A stretch of DNA of 39,283 nt, taken from positions 1 through 39,283 of the forward strand of contig NZ_ARZY01000042.1 in assembly GCF_000568405.1 (NCBI RefSeq). Reading direction: 5' to 3'. Source of the DNA: Catenovulum agarivorans DS-2 (GTDB lineage: Bacteria; Pseudomonadota; Gammaproteobacteria; Enterobacterales; Alteromonadaceae). Both the position numbers and the translations under genes were made by a program. Positions 17,894 through 29,135 of the stretch are shown in pieces. The notes beneath the pieces are model-generated. The model saw only the letters and a program-made list of their open reading frames with translations. It was not told where the DNA came from and did no database searches. Each line of letters begins with the position of its first letter. Positions within the stretch are counted from its first letter, which is position 1.

Positions 17894-17934
17894 TTAAGGC
17901 ATAAAGAGGTTAGCCTTGGTTAACCCGCCTTGCT

Positions 17935-17960
17935 GCAAATTGTAAATTGACAATGCGGAG
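17935..17960 (+). promoter_or_regulatory. Hairpin before the rpmI ribosome site, possible L20 control region
   Basis: GC + ATTGT (17935-17943) pairs with ACAAT + GC (17950-17956) with a two-base bulge, ending next to GGAG (17957-17960) of rpmI. In E. coli, L20 binds the infC-rpmI region to repress rpmI-rplT. Similarity of function is inferred. Confidence 0.35.
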
Positions 17961-17968
17961 TAAACTCA

Positions 17969-18166
17969 ATGTCAAAAATCAAAAGCCATAGAGGTGCTGC
18001 GAAGCGCTTCAAAAAAACTGCCAATGGCGGTTTTAAATGCAAACAATCACACTTGCGTCATATTTTGACCAAGAAAAGCTCTAAGCGTAAACGTCACCTT
18101 CGTGCGAAAACTCAAGTTCATCAAAATGATGTTCCATTGATCGTTCGCATGTTGCCATACGCATAA
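17969..18166 (+). CDS. rpmI: 50S ribosomal protein L35
   Basis: A 65-residue very basic protein beginning [20 protein letters not shown] and ending with the typical IVRMLPYA. Length and sequence match bacterial L35. It has GGAG upstream, a 75-base leader after infC, and rplT 16 bases downstream. It is expected to be controlled together with rplT by L20 feedback. Confidence 0.97.
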   Translation: MSKIKSHRGAAKRFKKTANGGFKCKQSHLRHILTKKSSKRKRHLRAKTQVHQNDVPLIVRMLPYA

Positions 18167-18182
18167 AATAGGAGACTGAATA

Positions 18183-18539
18183 ATGCCTAGAGTTAAACGT
18201 GGTGTAGTTGCACGCGCAGCACACAAAAAAGTTTTAAAGCAAGCTAAAGGTTATTACGGTGCTCGTAGTCGCGTATATCGTGTAGCTACTCAAGCCGTAA
18301 CTAAAGCTGGTCAATACGCATACCGTGACCGTCGTCAGCGTAAGCGTCAATTCCGTCAATTGTGGATTGCACGTATCAATGCTGCTTCTCGTCAAAATGG
18401 TTTATCATACAGCCGTTTCATCAATGGTTTGAAAAAAGCATCTGTTGAAATCGATCGTAAGATCTTGGCTGATATCGCTGTATACGACAAAGCAACTTTT
18501 ACTGCTTTAGTTGAGAAAGCGAAAGAAGCTTTAGCTTAA
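18183..18539 (+). CDS. rplT: 50S ribosomal protein L20
   Basis: A 118-residue protein beginning [30 protein letters not shown]. It is an early 23S rRNA-binding assembly protein with a long basic N-terminal extension. It has a GGAG ribosome site and ends with AKEALA. It is the last gene before a strong terminator, so the transcript of thrS-infC-rpmI-rplT ends here. In relatives L20 represses translation of rpmI and itself. Confidence 0.97.
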   Translation: MPRVKRGVVARAAHKKVLKQAKGYYGARSRVYRVATQAVTKAGQYAYRDRRQRKRQFRQLWIARINAASRQNGLSYSRFINGLKKASVEIDRKILADIAVYDKATFTALVEKAKEALA

Positions 18540-18568
18540 TTCGAAAAATCAACAAACAGATTTTTGTT

Positions 18569-18600
18569 AAAAGGGGCGTGGTTATCACAGCCCCTTTTTT
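18569..18600 (+). terminator. Rho-independent terminator after rplT
   Basis: AAAAGGGGC (18569-18577) pairs with GCCCC plus T-run (18590-18600). The loop contains a second small GTG/CAC stem. It is a strong end for the ribosomal operon. Confidence 0.88.
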
Positions 18601-18626
18601 GTTTTTGTCTACTCACATTTATTATT

Positions 18627-18824
18627 TAACCTGAACTCTGGATAACAACTTGCTTTCTAGAGGCTATTTATCCTTATAACGGCGTTGAATTCGCTAGTAA
18701 TAGCCAGCTATTACGTACGCAAATTCGCCTTGTTCTAAGAATAACTATCTCTCTAGAATGACTACCATAAAATTAATTTTTAATAACAATGGGTTAGCTA
18801 ACTTGTTATCCAGAGTTCAGGTTA
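18627..18824. mobile_element. MITE-like palindromic element between rplT and pheS
   Basis: A 22-bp perfect terminal inverted repeat (18627-18648 and 18803-18824, starting TAACCTGAACTCTGG) bounds about 198 bases without a gene. Inside are further complementary parts: GTAATAGC/GCTATTAC (18697-18704, 18707-18714) and TCTAGAGG.../...CTCTAGA near 18656 and 18751. The RNA or single strand could fold into one long hairpin. There is no transposase. A target duplication is not clear. This fits a non-autonomous miniature element moved by a transposase elsewhere. Confidence 0.7.
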
Positions 18825-20016
<1,192 letters not shown>

Positions 20017-20033
20017 GCACTTTCGGAGATAGT

Positions 20034-22421
20034 ATGAAATTTAGCGAATCTTGGTTAAGAGAATGGGTCAATCCGCAAGTTAGCCAGCAAGAATTAATTG
20101 AACAAATCACCATGGCGGGTTTAGAAGTTGATGAAGTCGCGCCTGTTGCTGGTGAATTTAGCGGTGTAGTGGTTGGTCATGTAGTTGAATGTGGCCCACA
20201 CCCAGATGCAGAAAAATTACAAGTGACCAAAATTGATGTTGGTCAAGACGAATTATTAGACATAGTTTGTGGTGCAAAAAACTGTCGTAAAGACTTAAAA
20301 GTTGCAGTCGCAACGATTGGTGCTGTTTTACCGGGTAACTTTAAAATTAAAAAAGCTAAACTACGCGGTGTACCTTCATTTGGCATGTTGTGTTCAGAAG
20401 CTGAATTAGGTTTAGCAGACGAAGCACCTGGAATAATTGAATTACCCGCAGATGCGCCTATTGGGCAAGACATTCGTCAATATCTAAATTTAGACGATGT
20501 AGCGATTGAGGTTGACTTAACCCCTAATAGAGCTGATTGTTTAAGCATACAAGGTATTGCTCGTGAAGTGGGTGTATTAAATAATCACGATTTAACACCA
20601 GTAGAAGTTAACCCAGTAGCTGCAAGTATTGATGCTGCGGTATCAATCGAACTTAAAGCAGAACAAGCTTGCGCTAAATATGCAGGTCGCATCATTAAAG
20701 GTGTAGATGTATCAAAAGCTTCACCTTTATGGTTAGTAGAAAAATTACGTCGCAGCGGTATTCGTTCAATTGACCCAATTGTTGATGTAACTAACTTAGT
20801 GATGTTAGAGCTTGGCCAACCTATGCACGCGTTTGACTTACAACAAGTTGAAGGTGGTATTGTGGTACGTTTAGCCAATGATGGTGAGAAACTCACATTA
20901 TTAGACGGCCAAGAAATTAGTTTAAAAGCCGATAGCTTAGTGATTGCTGATCAGTCAAAAGCTTTGGCTCTAGCCGGTATATTCGGTGGTAAAGATTCAG
21001 GCGTGACTGAGTCTACGCAAGATATACTGCTAGAAAGTGCATTTTTTGCACCTGACTTTATGATGGGTAAAGCACGTCAATATGGTTTACATACAGACTC
21101 TTCACACAGGTTTGAGCGCGGTGTCGACCCAAGTATTCAGTTACAAGCAATTGAACGTGCGACCCAGCTTATATTAGACATTTGTGGTGGTGAAGCCGCG
21201 CAAGTATCTACAGCAGAGGTTGCAAGTGCATTACCGCAAGCTAAAAAAGTAACCTTACGTGCCGCTAAGCTTAAATCTAAATTAGGTATTGAGATAGCAG
21301 ATGACACTGTAACCGAAATGTTGACACGTTTAGGTTTAACAGTTGAAAAGACTGAAGCTGGCTGGAATGCTGTTGTTCCAGGCTATCGTTTTGATATTTC
21401 GATTGAAGAAGATTTAATCGAAGAAGTTGCGCGAATTTACGGCTATAACAATATACCAATGCAGCGTCCGGTTGCTCAGCTAAACATGAGCGCAAAACCA
21501 GAAGCAGTAAAATCTTTAGATTATGCAAAAAATTGTTTAGTGAATTTAGGTTATCAAGAAGCGATTACTTATTCGTTTGTTGACCCGAAAAAACAAGATG
21601 CACTGCATAATAATGCCCAAGCTTTAGTATTACCGCATCCGATTTCAGCAGATATGTCGGCAATGCGCTTATCTTGCTTAGCAGGCTTACTCGGTGCAGT
21701 GGTCTACAATGCTAACCGTCAGCAAAGCCGTCTACAGCTATTTGAATCGGGTTTAATTTTCACCCCTGATAAAGACGCAGAGAATGGTATTCGTCAAACT
21801 AGAGTGTTAGCCGGTGCTATCACAGGTTTACGTCACGGTGAACATTGGACGCTAGAAAAACGTCCGGTCGATTTCTACGATATTAAAGGTGATGTAGAAG
21901 CGTTATTGCAACAGATTGATAATAAAGCTGAATATGAATTTAAAATAGAATCGCATTCTGCCTTGCATCCTGGTCAATCTGCTGCTATCTATAAAAATAG
22001 CCAGTATTTAGGATTTATTGGTGCAGTACACCCTGAAGTAGCGAAGAAAATTGGATTAAAACCAAAAACTTTCGTCTTTGAACTGTTAACTAATGTATTG
22101 CTAACAAGTCAGGTACCGGCGGCTCAAGCAATTTCTAAATTCCCGTCAAATCGACGAGATTTAGCATTTGTGGTGGATAAATCTGTCCAAGTTGGTAAAG
22201 TGTTAAGTGAAATTAAAAAAGTTGGCGGAAATCAATTAGTTGAACTAAACTTGTTTGACGTCTACCAAGGAGAAGGGATAGCAGCTGATAAAATCAGTTA
22301 CGCGATCGCTTTAACATTGCAAGCGGTAGAGAAAACGCTAGAAGAGAAAGAAATCTCGGCAATCGTTGACAAGGTAGTTGAACACTTAAACGCGCAATTT
22401 GGTGCTACATTGAGAGATTAG
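20034..22421 (+). CDS. pheT: Phenylalanine-tRNA ligase beta subunit
   Basis: A 795-residue beta subunit with the same length as E. coli PheT. In order: an EMAP-like tRNA-binding domain (about 40-150), B3/B4 editing domains that clear Tyr-tRNA-Phe, a B5 domain (about 400-475, ending in [18 protein letters not shown]), a catalytic-like core, and a C-terminal FDX-ACB anticodon domain ([13 protein letters not shown] onward). CGGAG precedes ATG 20034. ihfA begins two bases after its stop. Confidence 0.97.
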   Translation: MKFSESWLREWVNPQVSQQELIEQITMAGLEVDEVAPVAGEFSGVVVGHVVECGPHPDAEKLQVTKIDVGQDELLDIVCGAKNCRKDLKVAVATIGAVLPGNFKIKKAKLRGVPSFGMLCSEAELGLADEAPGIIELPADAPIGQDIRQYLNLDDVAIEVDLTPNRADCLSIQGIAREVGVLNNHDLTPVEVNPVAASIDAAVSIELKAEQACAKYAGRIIKGVDVSKASPLWLVEKLRRSGIRSIDPIVDVTNLVMLELGQPMHAFDLQQVEGGIVVRLANDGEKLTLLDGQEISLKADSLVIADQSKALALAGIFGGKDSGVTESTQDILLESAFFAPDFMMGKARQYGLHTDSSHRFERGVDPSIQLQAIERATQLILDICGGEAAQVSTAEVASALPQAKKVTLRAAKLKSKLGIEIADDTVTEMLTRLGLTVEKTEAGWNAVVPGYRFDISIEEDLIEEVARIYGYNNIPMQRPVAQLNMSAKPEAVKSLDYAKNCLVNLGYQEAITYSFVDPKKQDALHNNAQALVLPHPISADMSAMRLSCLAGLLGAVVYNANRQQSRLQLFESGLIFTPDKDAENGIRQTRVLAGAITGLRHGEHWTLEKRPVDFYDIKGDVEALLQQIDNKAEYEFKIESHSALHPGQSAAIYKNSQYLGFIGAVHPEVAKKIGLKPKTFVFELLTNVLLTSQVPAAQAISKFPSNRRDLAFVVDKSVQVGKVLSEIKKVGGNQLVELNLFDVYQGEGIAADKISYAIALTLQAVEKTLEEKEISAIVDKVVEHLNAQFGATLRD

Positions 22422-22423
22422 GT

Positions 22424-22723
22424 ATGGCATTAACAAAAGCCGAAATAGCAGAACATTTGTTTGAAAAACTTGGAATGAATAAACGTGATGCCAAAGAATT
22501 AGTTGAAATATTCTTTGAAGAAATTCGCGTTGCTTTAGAAAGTGGTGAACAGGTTAAATTGTCTGGTTTCGGCAATTTTGATCTGCGTGACAAAGGTGAA
22601 AGGCCGGGTCGTAACCCTAAAACGGGTGAAGATATTCCGATTACCGCTCGCCGTGTAGTCACTTTTAGACCTGGGCAAAAGCTCAAAAGTCGCGTAGAGA
22701 ATGCTGAACCAATGGATGATTAA
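22424..22723 (+). CDS. ihfA: Integration host factor subunit alpha
   Basis: A 99-residue DNA-bending protein. It begins [35 protein letters not shown]. The DNA-binding arm has [24 protein letters not shown], with the proline that intercalates into the minor groove. It forms IHF with IhfB (not in the window). Two bases separate it from pheT, so it depends on pheST transcription or translation. E. coli has the same order and IHF feedback on pheST. Confidence 0.97.
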   Translation: MALTKAEIAEHLFEKLGMNKRDAKELVEIFFEEIRVALESGEQVKLSGFGNFDLRDKGERPGRNPKTGEDIPITARRVVTFRPGQKLKSRVENAEPMDD

Positions 22724-22724
22724 T

Positions 22725-22761
22725 CAATAAAAAAAGGTGCTTAAAAGCACCTTTTTTATTG
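22725..22761. terminator. Bidirectional terminator between ihfA and asnS
   Basis: An A-run then GGTGCTT, a short loop AA, then AAGCACC and a T-run. Both strands give a stem and U-run, so it serves ihfA and the convergent asnS. Confidence 0.9.
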
Positions 22762-22814
22762 GAAGTTATCTTGCTTTTAGGCGAGCGCAGGGCGCCAGCC
22801 TAAATTAAACAGAC

Positions 22815-24209
22815 TTAGAACGAAGCTGTTTTTGGCGCACGTGGGAATGGAATAACATCACGCACGTTTTGTACACCTGTTACATAAGCAACTAAGCGTT
22901 CAAAACCTAAACCAAAACCACCATGCGGCACTGAGCCGTAGCGGCGTAAATCACGATACCAGTAGTAATCTTCTGGGTTTAAGTCAACTTCGTGCATACG
23001 CGCATCTAGTATGTCTAAGCGGTCTTCACGCTGACTACCACCAATAATTTCACCAATACCCGGTGCTAATACGTCCATGGCTGCAACAGTTTTACCGTCA
23101 TCATTTAAACGCATATAGAAAGCTTTAATGTCTTTCGGGTAGTTTTGTAGAATAACGGGTCCACCTACGTGTTTCTCAGCTAGATAACGCTCGTGCTCAG
23201 ATGATAAATCAATACCCCATTCAACAGGGAATTCAAACTTCTGGCCGGATTTTAATAAGATGTCGATAGCATCTGTGTAATCCATACGAACGAATTCTGA
23301 TTCAGTTAAGGTCTTTAAGCGTTCAACCACACCTTTTTGCACACGTAAATCGAAAAACTCTAAATCGTCCATACGTTCAGCTAACACAGCTTTAAATACG
23401 TACTTCAACATGTCTTCAGCACATGATGCTACAGTTGCTAAATCAGCAAATGCGATTTCAGGCTCTACCATCCAAAACTCAGCTAAGTGACGACTGGTAT
23501 TTGAGTTTTCTGCTCTAAAAGTTGGACCAAAAGTATAAACTTTAGATAAAGCACAACAGTAAGTTTCAACGTTAAGTTGACCTGATACTGTTAAGAAGGC
23601 TTCTTTACCGAAAAAGTCTTCGCTGTAGTCAACTTCGCCATTGTCTTTCATAGGCGGATTAACTGCATCTAAGGTTGAAACGCGGAACATTTCACCAGCA
23701 CCTTCACAGTCACTTGCGGTGATGATAGGTGTTGCAATCCACTGAAAACCATTTTCATGGAAGTATCTATGAATCGCTTGCGCTAAACAGTTGCGTACAC
23801 GTGTTACCGCTCCAATTAAATTGGTGCGCGGACGTAAATGCGCATGTTCACGCAAGTATTCTACCGAGTGGCGTTTTGGTGCCATTGGGTATGTATCTGG
23901 ATCTTCAACTAAGCCGATAATTTCAACTTCGGTTGCTTGAATTTCAAAACTCTGGCCTTTACCTGCTGATTCAACCAAAGTACCAGTAATTGCTAGCGAA
24001 CAACTTGTTGTTAATTTCGCAATCTCGGCGTAGTTCGCCAAATTGCTGTCGGCAATAACCTGAATAGGGTCGAAACAAGAGCCATCATGTAAATTGATAA
24101 AAGCAAAATTTGGATTTGAACGAACGGTACGAACCCAGCCTTTAATGGTTAGAGTTTCTTTTAATGGGTATTTACCCGCTAATACATCACTGATTGCAGC
24201 GTGACTCAT
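22815..24209 (-). CDS. asnS: Asparagine-tRNA ligase
   Basis: A 464-residue class IIb synthetase (E. coli 466). The OB-fold anticodon domain is near the N-terminus ([24 protein letters not shown]). The catalytic core has motif 2 ([26 protein letters not shown]) and motif 3 ([15 protein letters not shown]). I start it at ATG 24209 ([10 protein letters not shown]); the frame is open further upstream to 24290, but that extra part has no family match, and CGGAG lies upstream of 24209. Divergent from the small membrane protein, with 66 bases between. Confidence 0.96.
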   Translation of the reverse strand: MSHAAISDVLAGKYPLKETLTIKGWVRTVRSNPNFAFINLHDGSCFDPIQVIADSNLANYAEIAKLTTSCSLAITGTLVESAGKGQSFEIQATEVEIIGLVEDPDTYPMAPKRHSVEYLREHAHLRPRTNLIGAVTRVRNCLAQAIHRYFHENGFQWIATPIITASDCEGAGEMFRVSTLDAVNPPMKDNGEVDYSEDFFGKEAFLTVSGQLNVETYCCALSKVYTFGPTFRAENSNTSRHLAEFWMVEPEIAFADLATVASCAEDMLKYVFKAVLAERMDDLEFFDLRVQKGVVERLKTLTESEFVRMDYTDAIDILLKSGQKFEFPVEWGIDLSSEHERYLAEKHVGGPVILQNYPKDIKAFYMRLNDDGKTVAAMDVLAPGIGEIIGGSQREDRLDILDARMHEVDLNPEDYYWYRDLRRYGSVPHGGFGLGFERLVAYVTGVQNVRDVIPFPRAPKTASF

Positions 24210-24275
24210 TTCAATTTTGCTCCGGCTAAATAAATCTTCTATTGTTATAAAGGGCAATATGTTACTAAAGCCAAT

Positions 24276-24674
24276 ATGAGAAACAAGCAAAAAGACACTA
24301 AAATTGTCGAAAATGAACGTAGAAAAGGCGCCGACTGGGTAATTAAGTCGATTTGGGCAACTAATTTAGTTGCTTGGTTGAGTTTTATCTTAGCTATGGT
24401 GTGGTTTAGGCTTGCCCGACCAGAAAAACTGCCAGGCTATGCCAAGTATAAAAAAATTGAAGATGAGTATCGATTGGAGTGGGCAGAACAATGGACAGAG
24501 TTTCTTTTTTGGCAATTGATCATTTGTTGTGCAATTACCCTAATTGCTATGTTTATCAACTTAAAAAGAATGAAACGCAAAAGCGACCATTTTCACTATA
24601 ACTTGGCAGTATTGTTAGCGGTGGCGGTCGCTGCGGTTTTATACGTGTATACTCAAATACTGCCGCGTTTTTAA
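24276..24674 (+). CDS. Small membrane protein of unknown function
   Basis: A 132-residue protein with a basic, charged N-terminus and three probable membrane segments (residues about 24-45, 76-96 and 108-126). The middle loop is rich in charged residues ([22 protein letters not shown]). I do not recognise the family. It is divergent from asnS and convergent with bioA, sharing four bases with the bioA end. No strong ribosome site is visible. Its long frame, and the fact that it fills the asnS-bioA gap exactly, support it as a gene. Confidence 0.65.
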   Translation: MRNKQKDTKIVENERRKGADWVIKSIWATNLVAWLSFILAMVWFRLARPEKLPGYAKYKKIEDEYRLEWAEQWTEFLFWQLIICCAITLIAMFINLKRMKRKSDHFHYNLAVLLAVAVAAVLYVYTQILPRF

Positions 24675-25978
24675 TTTTTTAACCAGGCTTCAATTGCGCC
24701 AGCCAACTTTTTAATGTGTTTTTCTTCACTGATAAACGGCGGCATTAAATAAACTAATTTACCAAAAGGTCTAATCCACACACCTTGTTCTACAAAAAAG
24801 GCTTGAATTTGCTCCATTGGCACAGGCTCTTTTAGCTCAACCACACCTATAGCACCTAACACACGTACATCTTCCACTTGTGCAAATTCAGCAATTGGCT
24901 GTAAGTATTTGTTCAGCCAGTTTTCGACATTTGCGACTTGCTCTTTCCAGTTGTTTTCAATCAGCAATTCAAGTGAAGCATTCGCCACAGCACACGCAAG
25001 TGGGTTGCCCATAAAAGTAGGGCCGTGCATAAATACACCTGCTTGACCATTACAAATTTGTTCCGCGACTTTGCTTGTGGTTAAAGTGGCGGCTAAGGTC
25101 ATATAGCCACCAGTAATGGCTTTACCAACACACATAATGTCTGGTGTAATGTCGGCCCATTCACAAGCAAACATTTTGCCTGTACGACCAAAGCCCGTAG
25201 CAATTTCATCTGCAATTAATAATACATTGTATTGGTTAGCCAATTGGCGTAACGCTTTTAAATATTGCGGGTGATAAAAACGCATACCGCCAGCACCTTG
25301 AACGACAGGTTCAATAATGATTGCGGCGATATCATTGTGGTGTGCTTTCAATAACTGAGTGATTTCAATTAAATGATCTTGAGCTAAATCCGCTTTTTCT
25401 AACTGTTCATCTAACTCATTTTTATCTTTTGGGAATATTGGGGTAGGCGCATTGGCAAACAAATGCTGATTAATGGTCTTGTTAAACAAGGTGTGCATAC
25501 CATTCACTGGATCACAAACCGACATCGCAGCAAAAGTATCACCATGATAGCCATTTTTCACCGTTAAGAATCTGCACTTATCTTGTTTGTGTTCACTTTG
25601 CCAATATTGAATGGCCATTTTCATCGCAACTTCAACACTAACAGAGCCAGAATCAGCTAAAAACACTTTCTCAAGTCCATTTGGTGCCAAATCAACTAAC
25701 TTTTTAGACAAATCAACCGCTGGTTTGTGAGTGAGCCCACCAAACATCACGTGCGACATTTGCTGGCTTTGCTCAACCAAAGCTTGATTGAGTTTGGGAT
25801 GATTATAACCATGCACCGCAGCCCACCAGCTACTCATACCATCCACCAATACTTCGCCTGTTTCCAAAGTAATTTCAACACCGCAGGCGGATTTAACAGG
25901 GTAAGTTGGTAAAGGGTTAGTTAAGGAGGTATATGGGTGCCAAATATGTTTACGATCAAACTCTAAATCAATACTCAT
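24671..25978 (-). CDS. bioA: Adenosylmethionine-8-amino-7-oxononanoate aminotransferase BioA
   Basis: A 435-residue PLP-dependent class III aminotransferase that makes 7,8-diaminopelargonate from KAPA with SAM as amino donor. The N-terminus has HIWHPYTSLTNPLP. Substrate residues are in DGMSSWWAAVHGYNH. The PLP region has GYHGDTFAAMSVCDP and ADEIATGFGRTGKMFACE. The Schiff-base lysine is Lys286 in VGKAITGGY. It is divergent from bioB. No ribosome site precedes ATG 25978, and a TATAAA lies only 9-14 bases upstream, so the mRNA may be leaderless. Its stop overlaps the end of the neighbouring membrane gene. Confidence 0.96.
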   Translation of the reverse strand: MSIDLEFDRKHIWHPYTSLTNPLPTYPVKSACGVEITLETGEVLVDGMSSWWAAVHGYNHPKLNQALVEQSQQMSHVMFGGLTHKPAVDLSKKLVDLAPNGLEKVFLADSGSVSVEVAMKMAIQYWQSEHKQDKCRFLTVKNGYHGDTFAAMSVCDPVNGMHTLFNKTINQHLFANAPTPIFPKDKNELDEQLEKADLAQDHLIEITQLLKAHHNDIAAIIIEPVVQGAGGMRFYHPQYLKALRQLANQYNVLLIADEIATGFGRTGKMFACEWADITPDIMCVGKAITGGYMTLAATLTTSKVAEQICNGQAGVFMHGPTFMGNPLACAVANASLELLIENNWKEQVANVENWLNKYLQPIAEFAQVEDVRVLGAIGVVELKEPVPMEQIQAFFVEQGVWIRPFGKLVYLMPPFISEEKHIKKLAGAIEAWLKN

Positions 25979-25996
25979 GCTTAATATTTATACAGA

Positions 25997-26026
25997 TGTC
26001 AAATTTTATGAAGCGAATGATTGACA
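25997..26026. promoter_or_regulatory. Inverted repeat in the bioA-bioB control region
   Basis: TGTCAA (25997-26002) and TTGACA (26021-26026) are inverted repeats with an 18-base spacer. The right arm is also a consensus -35, 16 bases before TAAACT (26043-26048), a likely bioB promoter. The left arm lies beside the bioA -10 (TATAAA on the minus strand, 25987-25992). It resembles BirA sites (TGTAAA...TTTACA) but with weaker match and shorter spacing. Confidence 0.4.
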
Positions 26027-26078
26027 GTGTAACTAAGGTAAATAAACTATCAAGCAAAATTCAATTAGAGAAAAGAGC

Positions 26079-27122
26079 ATGCAAGCTGAAATACGCCACG
26101 ATTGGACAACTGAAGAAATTCAAGCCTTATTTGATTTACCATTTAACGATTTATTATTTAAAGCTCAGAGCGTACATCGCCAACACTTTAATCCAAATGA
26201 AGTGCAAGTAAGTACTTTATTGTCGATTAAAACAGGTGCATGCCCAGAAGATTGTAAATACTGCCCACAAAGCGCACGTTACGATACTGGCCTACACAAA
26301 GAAAAGTTAATGGAAGTACAAAAGGTGTTAGAAACAGCTGAGCTTGCAAAGAAAAATGGCTCAACACGTTTTTGTATGGGCGCTGCGTGGCGTAACCCAA
26401 AAGATCGTGACATTCCTTACATAGTTGAAATGATTAAAGGTGTGCGCGAAATGGGCATGGAAACTTGTATGACGCTTGGCATGTTAACCCGTGAACAAGC
26501 GATCACCTTACAACAAGCTGGTTTAGATTATTACAACCACAACTTAGATACGTCACAAGAATTTTACGGTGACATTATCACTACACGTACTTTTCAAGAC
26601 AGATTAGACACTTTAGAAAATGTGCGAGCATCTGGCATGAAAGTATGTAGTGGCGGTATTGTTGGTATGGGGGAAGAAGCTAAAGACCGAGCAGGTTTAT
26701 TAAAAAGCTTAGCTAACTTAGAACAACACCCTGACAGTGTACCAATTAATATGTTGGTTCGTGTTGAAGGTACCCCATTTGCTGATCTTGAAGATTTTGA
26801 CCATTTTGAATTTATTCGCACCATAGCAGTTGCACGTATTTTAATGCCAAAATCGCATGTGCGTTTATCTGCTGGTCGTACTGAAATGAATGAACAAATG
26901 CAGGCTATGTGTTTCTTTGCTGGCGCTAATAGTATTTTCTATGGCGAAAAACTATTAACCACTGAAAACCCAGAAGCAAATACCGATATGCAATTGTTTG
27001 CTAAATTAGGCATTCAACCAGAAAAACGCCAAGGTTATTCTGACGAAGTAACAGAACAAGCTATTTCTGAAGCGGTTGCTGAAAGCCAACAAACGCCACA
27101 GTTTTATAACGCTGCTGTTTAA
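26079..27122 (+). CDS. bioB: Biotin synthase BioB
   Basis: A 347-residue radical SAM enzyme that inserts sulfur into dethiobiotin, in the cytoplasm. The [4Fe-4S] motif CxxxCxxC is at Cys55, Cys59 and Cys62 (CPEDCKYC; E. coli Cys53/57/60). The [2Fe-2S] ligand regions ([22 protein letters not shown]) and SAGRTEM with the arginine ligand are present. GAGA/AAGAG precedes ATG 26079. Its stop overlaps the bioF start by one base (TAATG), so the two are coupled. Confidence 0.97.
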   Translation: MQAEIRHDWTTEEIQALFDLPFNDLLFKAQSVHRQHFNPNEVQVSTLLSIKTGACPEDCKYCPQSARYDTGLHKEKLMEVQKVLETAELAKKNGSTRFCMGAAWRNPKDRDIPYIVEMIKGVREMGMETCMTLGMLTREQAITLQQAGLDYYNHNLDTSQEFYGDIITTRTFQDRLDTLENVRASGMKVCSGGIVGMGEEAKDRAGLLKSLANLEQHPDSVPINMLVRVEGTPFADLEDFDHFEFIRTIAVARILMPKSHVRLSAGRTEMNEQMQAMCFFAGANSIFYGEKLLTTENPEANTDMQLFAKLGIQPEKRQGYSDEVTEQAISEAVAESQQTPQFYNAAV

Positions 27123-28306
27123 TGTTACCCAGCTATATTGAGCAAGAGCTTGCAGCTAAGCAAGCTCAATACGCTTATCGACAAAAAAATACAGTTACAA
27201 CCGACCAGCAATTTATTGTTCATAACCAGCAAAAGTATTTAAATTTTTCTGGTAATGATTATTTGGGTATTGCTGCGTCTGGTTGTTTGCAATCTGCGTG
27301 GATGAATGCGCTTGAAACTAATTTATCGGGCAGCACTGGCTCACCGTTAATCAATGGCCATCATGCTGCTCATCAAGCGTTAGAAGACGAAATTTGTGAT
27401 TGGTTGGGTTTTGATGCTTGTTTGTTATTTAACAGTGGTTTTTCTGCCAATAGCTCGGTATTAAAAACACTGTTAAAAGAGCAAAACCAGCTGATTATTC
27501 AAGATAAATTAAACCATGCGTCTTTAATTGATGGTGGCCTACAAAGCGCTGCGAAAAATTTGCGTTTTAAACACAATGATATCGAGCATTTGCAACAAAG
27601 ATTGCAAACACCAGCCGACTATAAATTAGTTGTAACTGAAGGTGTGTTTAGTATGGATGGTGATGGTGCGCCACTGCAGCCAATTTGTCAGCTTATAGCA
27701 GAGCAAGATAACACAGGTTTAATGTTAGACGATGCACATGGCATAGGTGTATTTGGCGAGCAAGGTCAGGGCAGTTTAGCTAAACAAAATATATCAGCGA
27801 ATAACATAGATATATTTACCGCAACTTTTGGCAAAGCGATTGGCACAAGCGGCGCATTTGTCGCAGGCTCAAAACAGTTAATTGATTATCTAGTTAATGA
27901 AGCACGAGCATATATTTTTAGCACTTCTTTCTCGCCGATATTAGCTGAGGTCACTCGTCAAGCTATTATTAAAATTCGCCGTGAAAATTGGCGACGAGAA
28001 AAGCTTGAACAGAATGTTGTGTACTTTGTTGATGGTGTCAACAAACTCGGGATAAGCTTGTCTTGTGGCGGGAGTGTCAGTGCAATTAAACCTGTGGTCA
28101 TTGGCAGCAATGAAGATACGCTCAAGCTAGCTAAAATATTACGCAAGCAAGGCATATGGGCAACAGCCATTCGCCCACCAACTGTGCCCAAAGGACAAGC
28201 TCGCATTCGTTTTACTATAAATTCTCTGCATGACATTGCAGATATAGACCAAGCCATACAGGCTTTAGAAATCGGCCTGCTAACTTTAAGCACGAGCCAG
28301 AGCTAG
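27122..28306 (+). CDS. bioF: 8-amino-7-oxononanoate synthase BioF
   Basis: A 394-residue PLP enzyme that condenses pimeloyl-ACP with alanine. The PLP region has LFNSGFSANSSVLKTL, DDAHGIGVFGEQGQG, and the Schiff-base Lys238 in TFGKAIGTSGAFV. YIFSTSFSP and the C-terminal ATAIRPPTVPKGQARIRFT complete the family pattern. Starts in the bioB stop codon (one-base overlap). bioC follows after 10 bases. Confidence 0.96.
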   Translation: MLPSYIEQELAAKQAQYAYRQKNTVTTDQQFIVHNQQKYLNFSGNDYLGIAASGCLQSAWMNALETNLSGSTGSPLINGHHAAHQALEDEICDWLGFDACLLFNSGFSANSSVLKTLLKEQNQLIIQDKLNHASLIDGGLQSAAKNLRFKHNDIEHLQQRLQTPADYKLVVTEGVFSMDGDGAPLQPICQLIAEQDNTGLMLDDAHGIGVFGEQGQGSLAKQNISANNIDIFTATFGKAIGTSGAFVAGSKQLIDYLVNEARAYIFSTSFSPILAEVTRQAIIKIRRENWRREKLEQNVVYFVDGVNKLGISLSCGGSVSAIKPVVIGSNEDTLKLAKILRKQGIWATAIRPPTVPKGQARIRFTINSLHDIADIDQAIQALEIGLLTLSTSQS

Positions 28307-28316
28307 GAAGGTAAAA

Positions 28317-29132
28317 TTGTCGTTATCTAAAAAACAGCTTATCTCAGAGCATTTTTCTAAAGCTGCGGCCAGTTATGATGGTGCTGCACAATTGCAAATT
28401 GCAGTCATTGAGCAAGCCTCAAAATATTTGATGTTATCAACAGAAACCAATTTGCTTGATGTTGGGTGTGGTACAGCCAATTTAATTAGATTTGCTCGTG
28501 GCAATACATACCTGGGCTGTGACATCTCAACGGGGATGTTAAAAACTGCCCAACACAAGGTCGAAAGCTCGGTTGAATATCAAAAAAGGTTTAGCCAATT
28601 TGATTTTAGCCAAGCTGATGCTCATCAATTGCCATTTGACGACAATAGCTTTGATATTGTTTTTTCCTCGCTTGCGTGGCAGTGGTGCGATTTAACCCAA
28701 GTATTGCAACAAGCTTATCGCGTTTGTAAACCGGGTGGTCAAATCGTGTTTACGACCTTGTTGGCTGACACCTTAAGCGAACTTAAACAAGCTTTTGCTG
28801 CATTAGATTCGAATAACCACGTCAATAATTTTTTAACCATAGAGCAAGCTCAACAGCAAATTGAGCAAGCAAATGTCCGCTGCTCAGTTTTTGAGGTGGT
28901 TAACCATCAAACCCAATATTCTAGTGTTAGAGCACTGCTCAAAGAGTTAAAAGCAATTGGTGCAAACACAGTGGTTAATCGTGACAAATCAAATGCGTTA
29001 ACACGGGCTAAGTTGCAGCAATTAGAAAATGTATATCCGAAATTGACTACTGTTGATAAAAACAAAGATTCCGGAAATATAACGGCAAGTTGGCAAACAT
29101 TGTATTGTTGTATCTATAAAGCTAACCAATAA
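28317..29132 (+). CDS. bioC: Malonyl-ACP O-methyltransferase BioC, TTG start
   Basis: A 271-residue SAM methyltransferase that methylates malonyl-ACP to start pimelate synthesis. SAM motif I is LLDVGCGTANLIRF (about 46-59). AHQLPFDDNSFDIVFSSLAWQWC is the typical BioC post-motif region. The start is TTG 28317, with AGGAAGG just upstream; the first in-frame ATG would cut into the domain. The usual partner esterase BioH, which frees pimeloyl-ACP, is not in this cluster and is probably elsewhere. bioD follows after 3 bases. Confidence 0.94.
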   Translation: MSLSKKQLISEHFSKAAASYDGAAQLQIAVIEQASKYLMLSTETNLLDVGCGTANLIRFARGNTYLGCDISTGMLKTAQHKVESSVEYQKRFSQFDFSQADAHQLPFDDNSFDIVFSSLAWQWCDLTQVLQQAYRVCKPGGQIVFTTLLADTLSELKQAFAALDSNNHVNNFLTIEQAQQQIEQANVRCSVFEVVNHQTQYSSVRALLKELKAIGANTVVNRDKSNALTRAKLQQLENVYPKLTTVDKNKDSGNITASWQTLYCCIYKANQ

Positions 29133-29135
29133 ATT

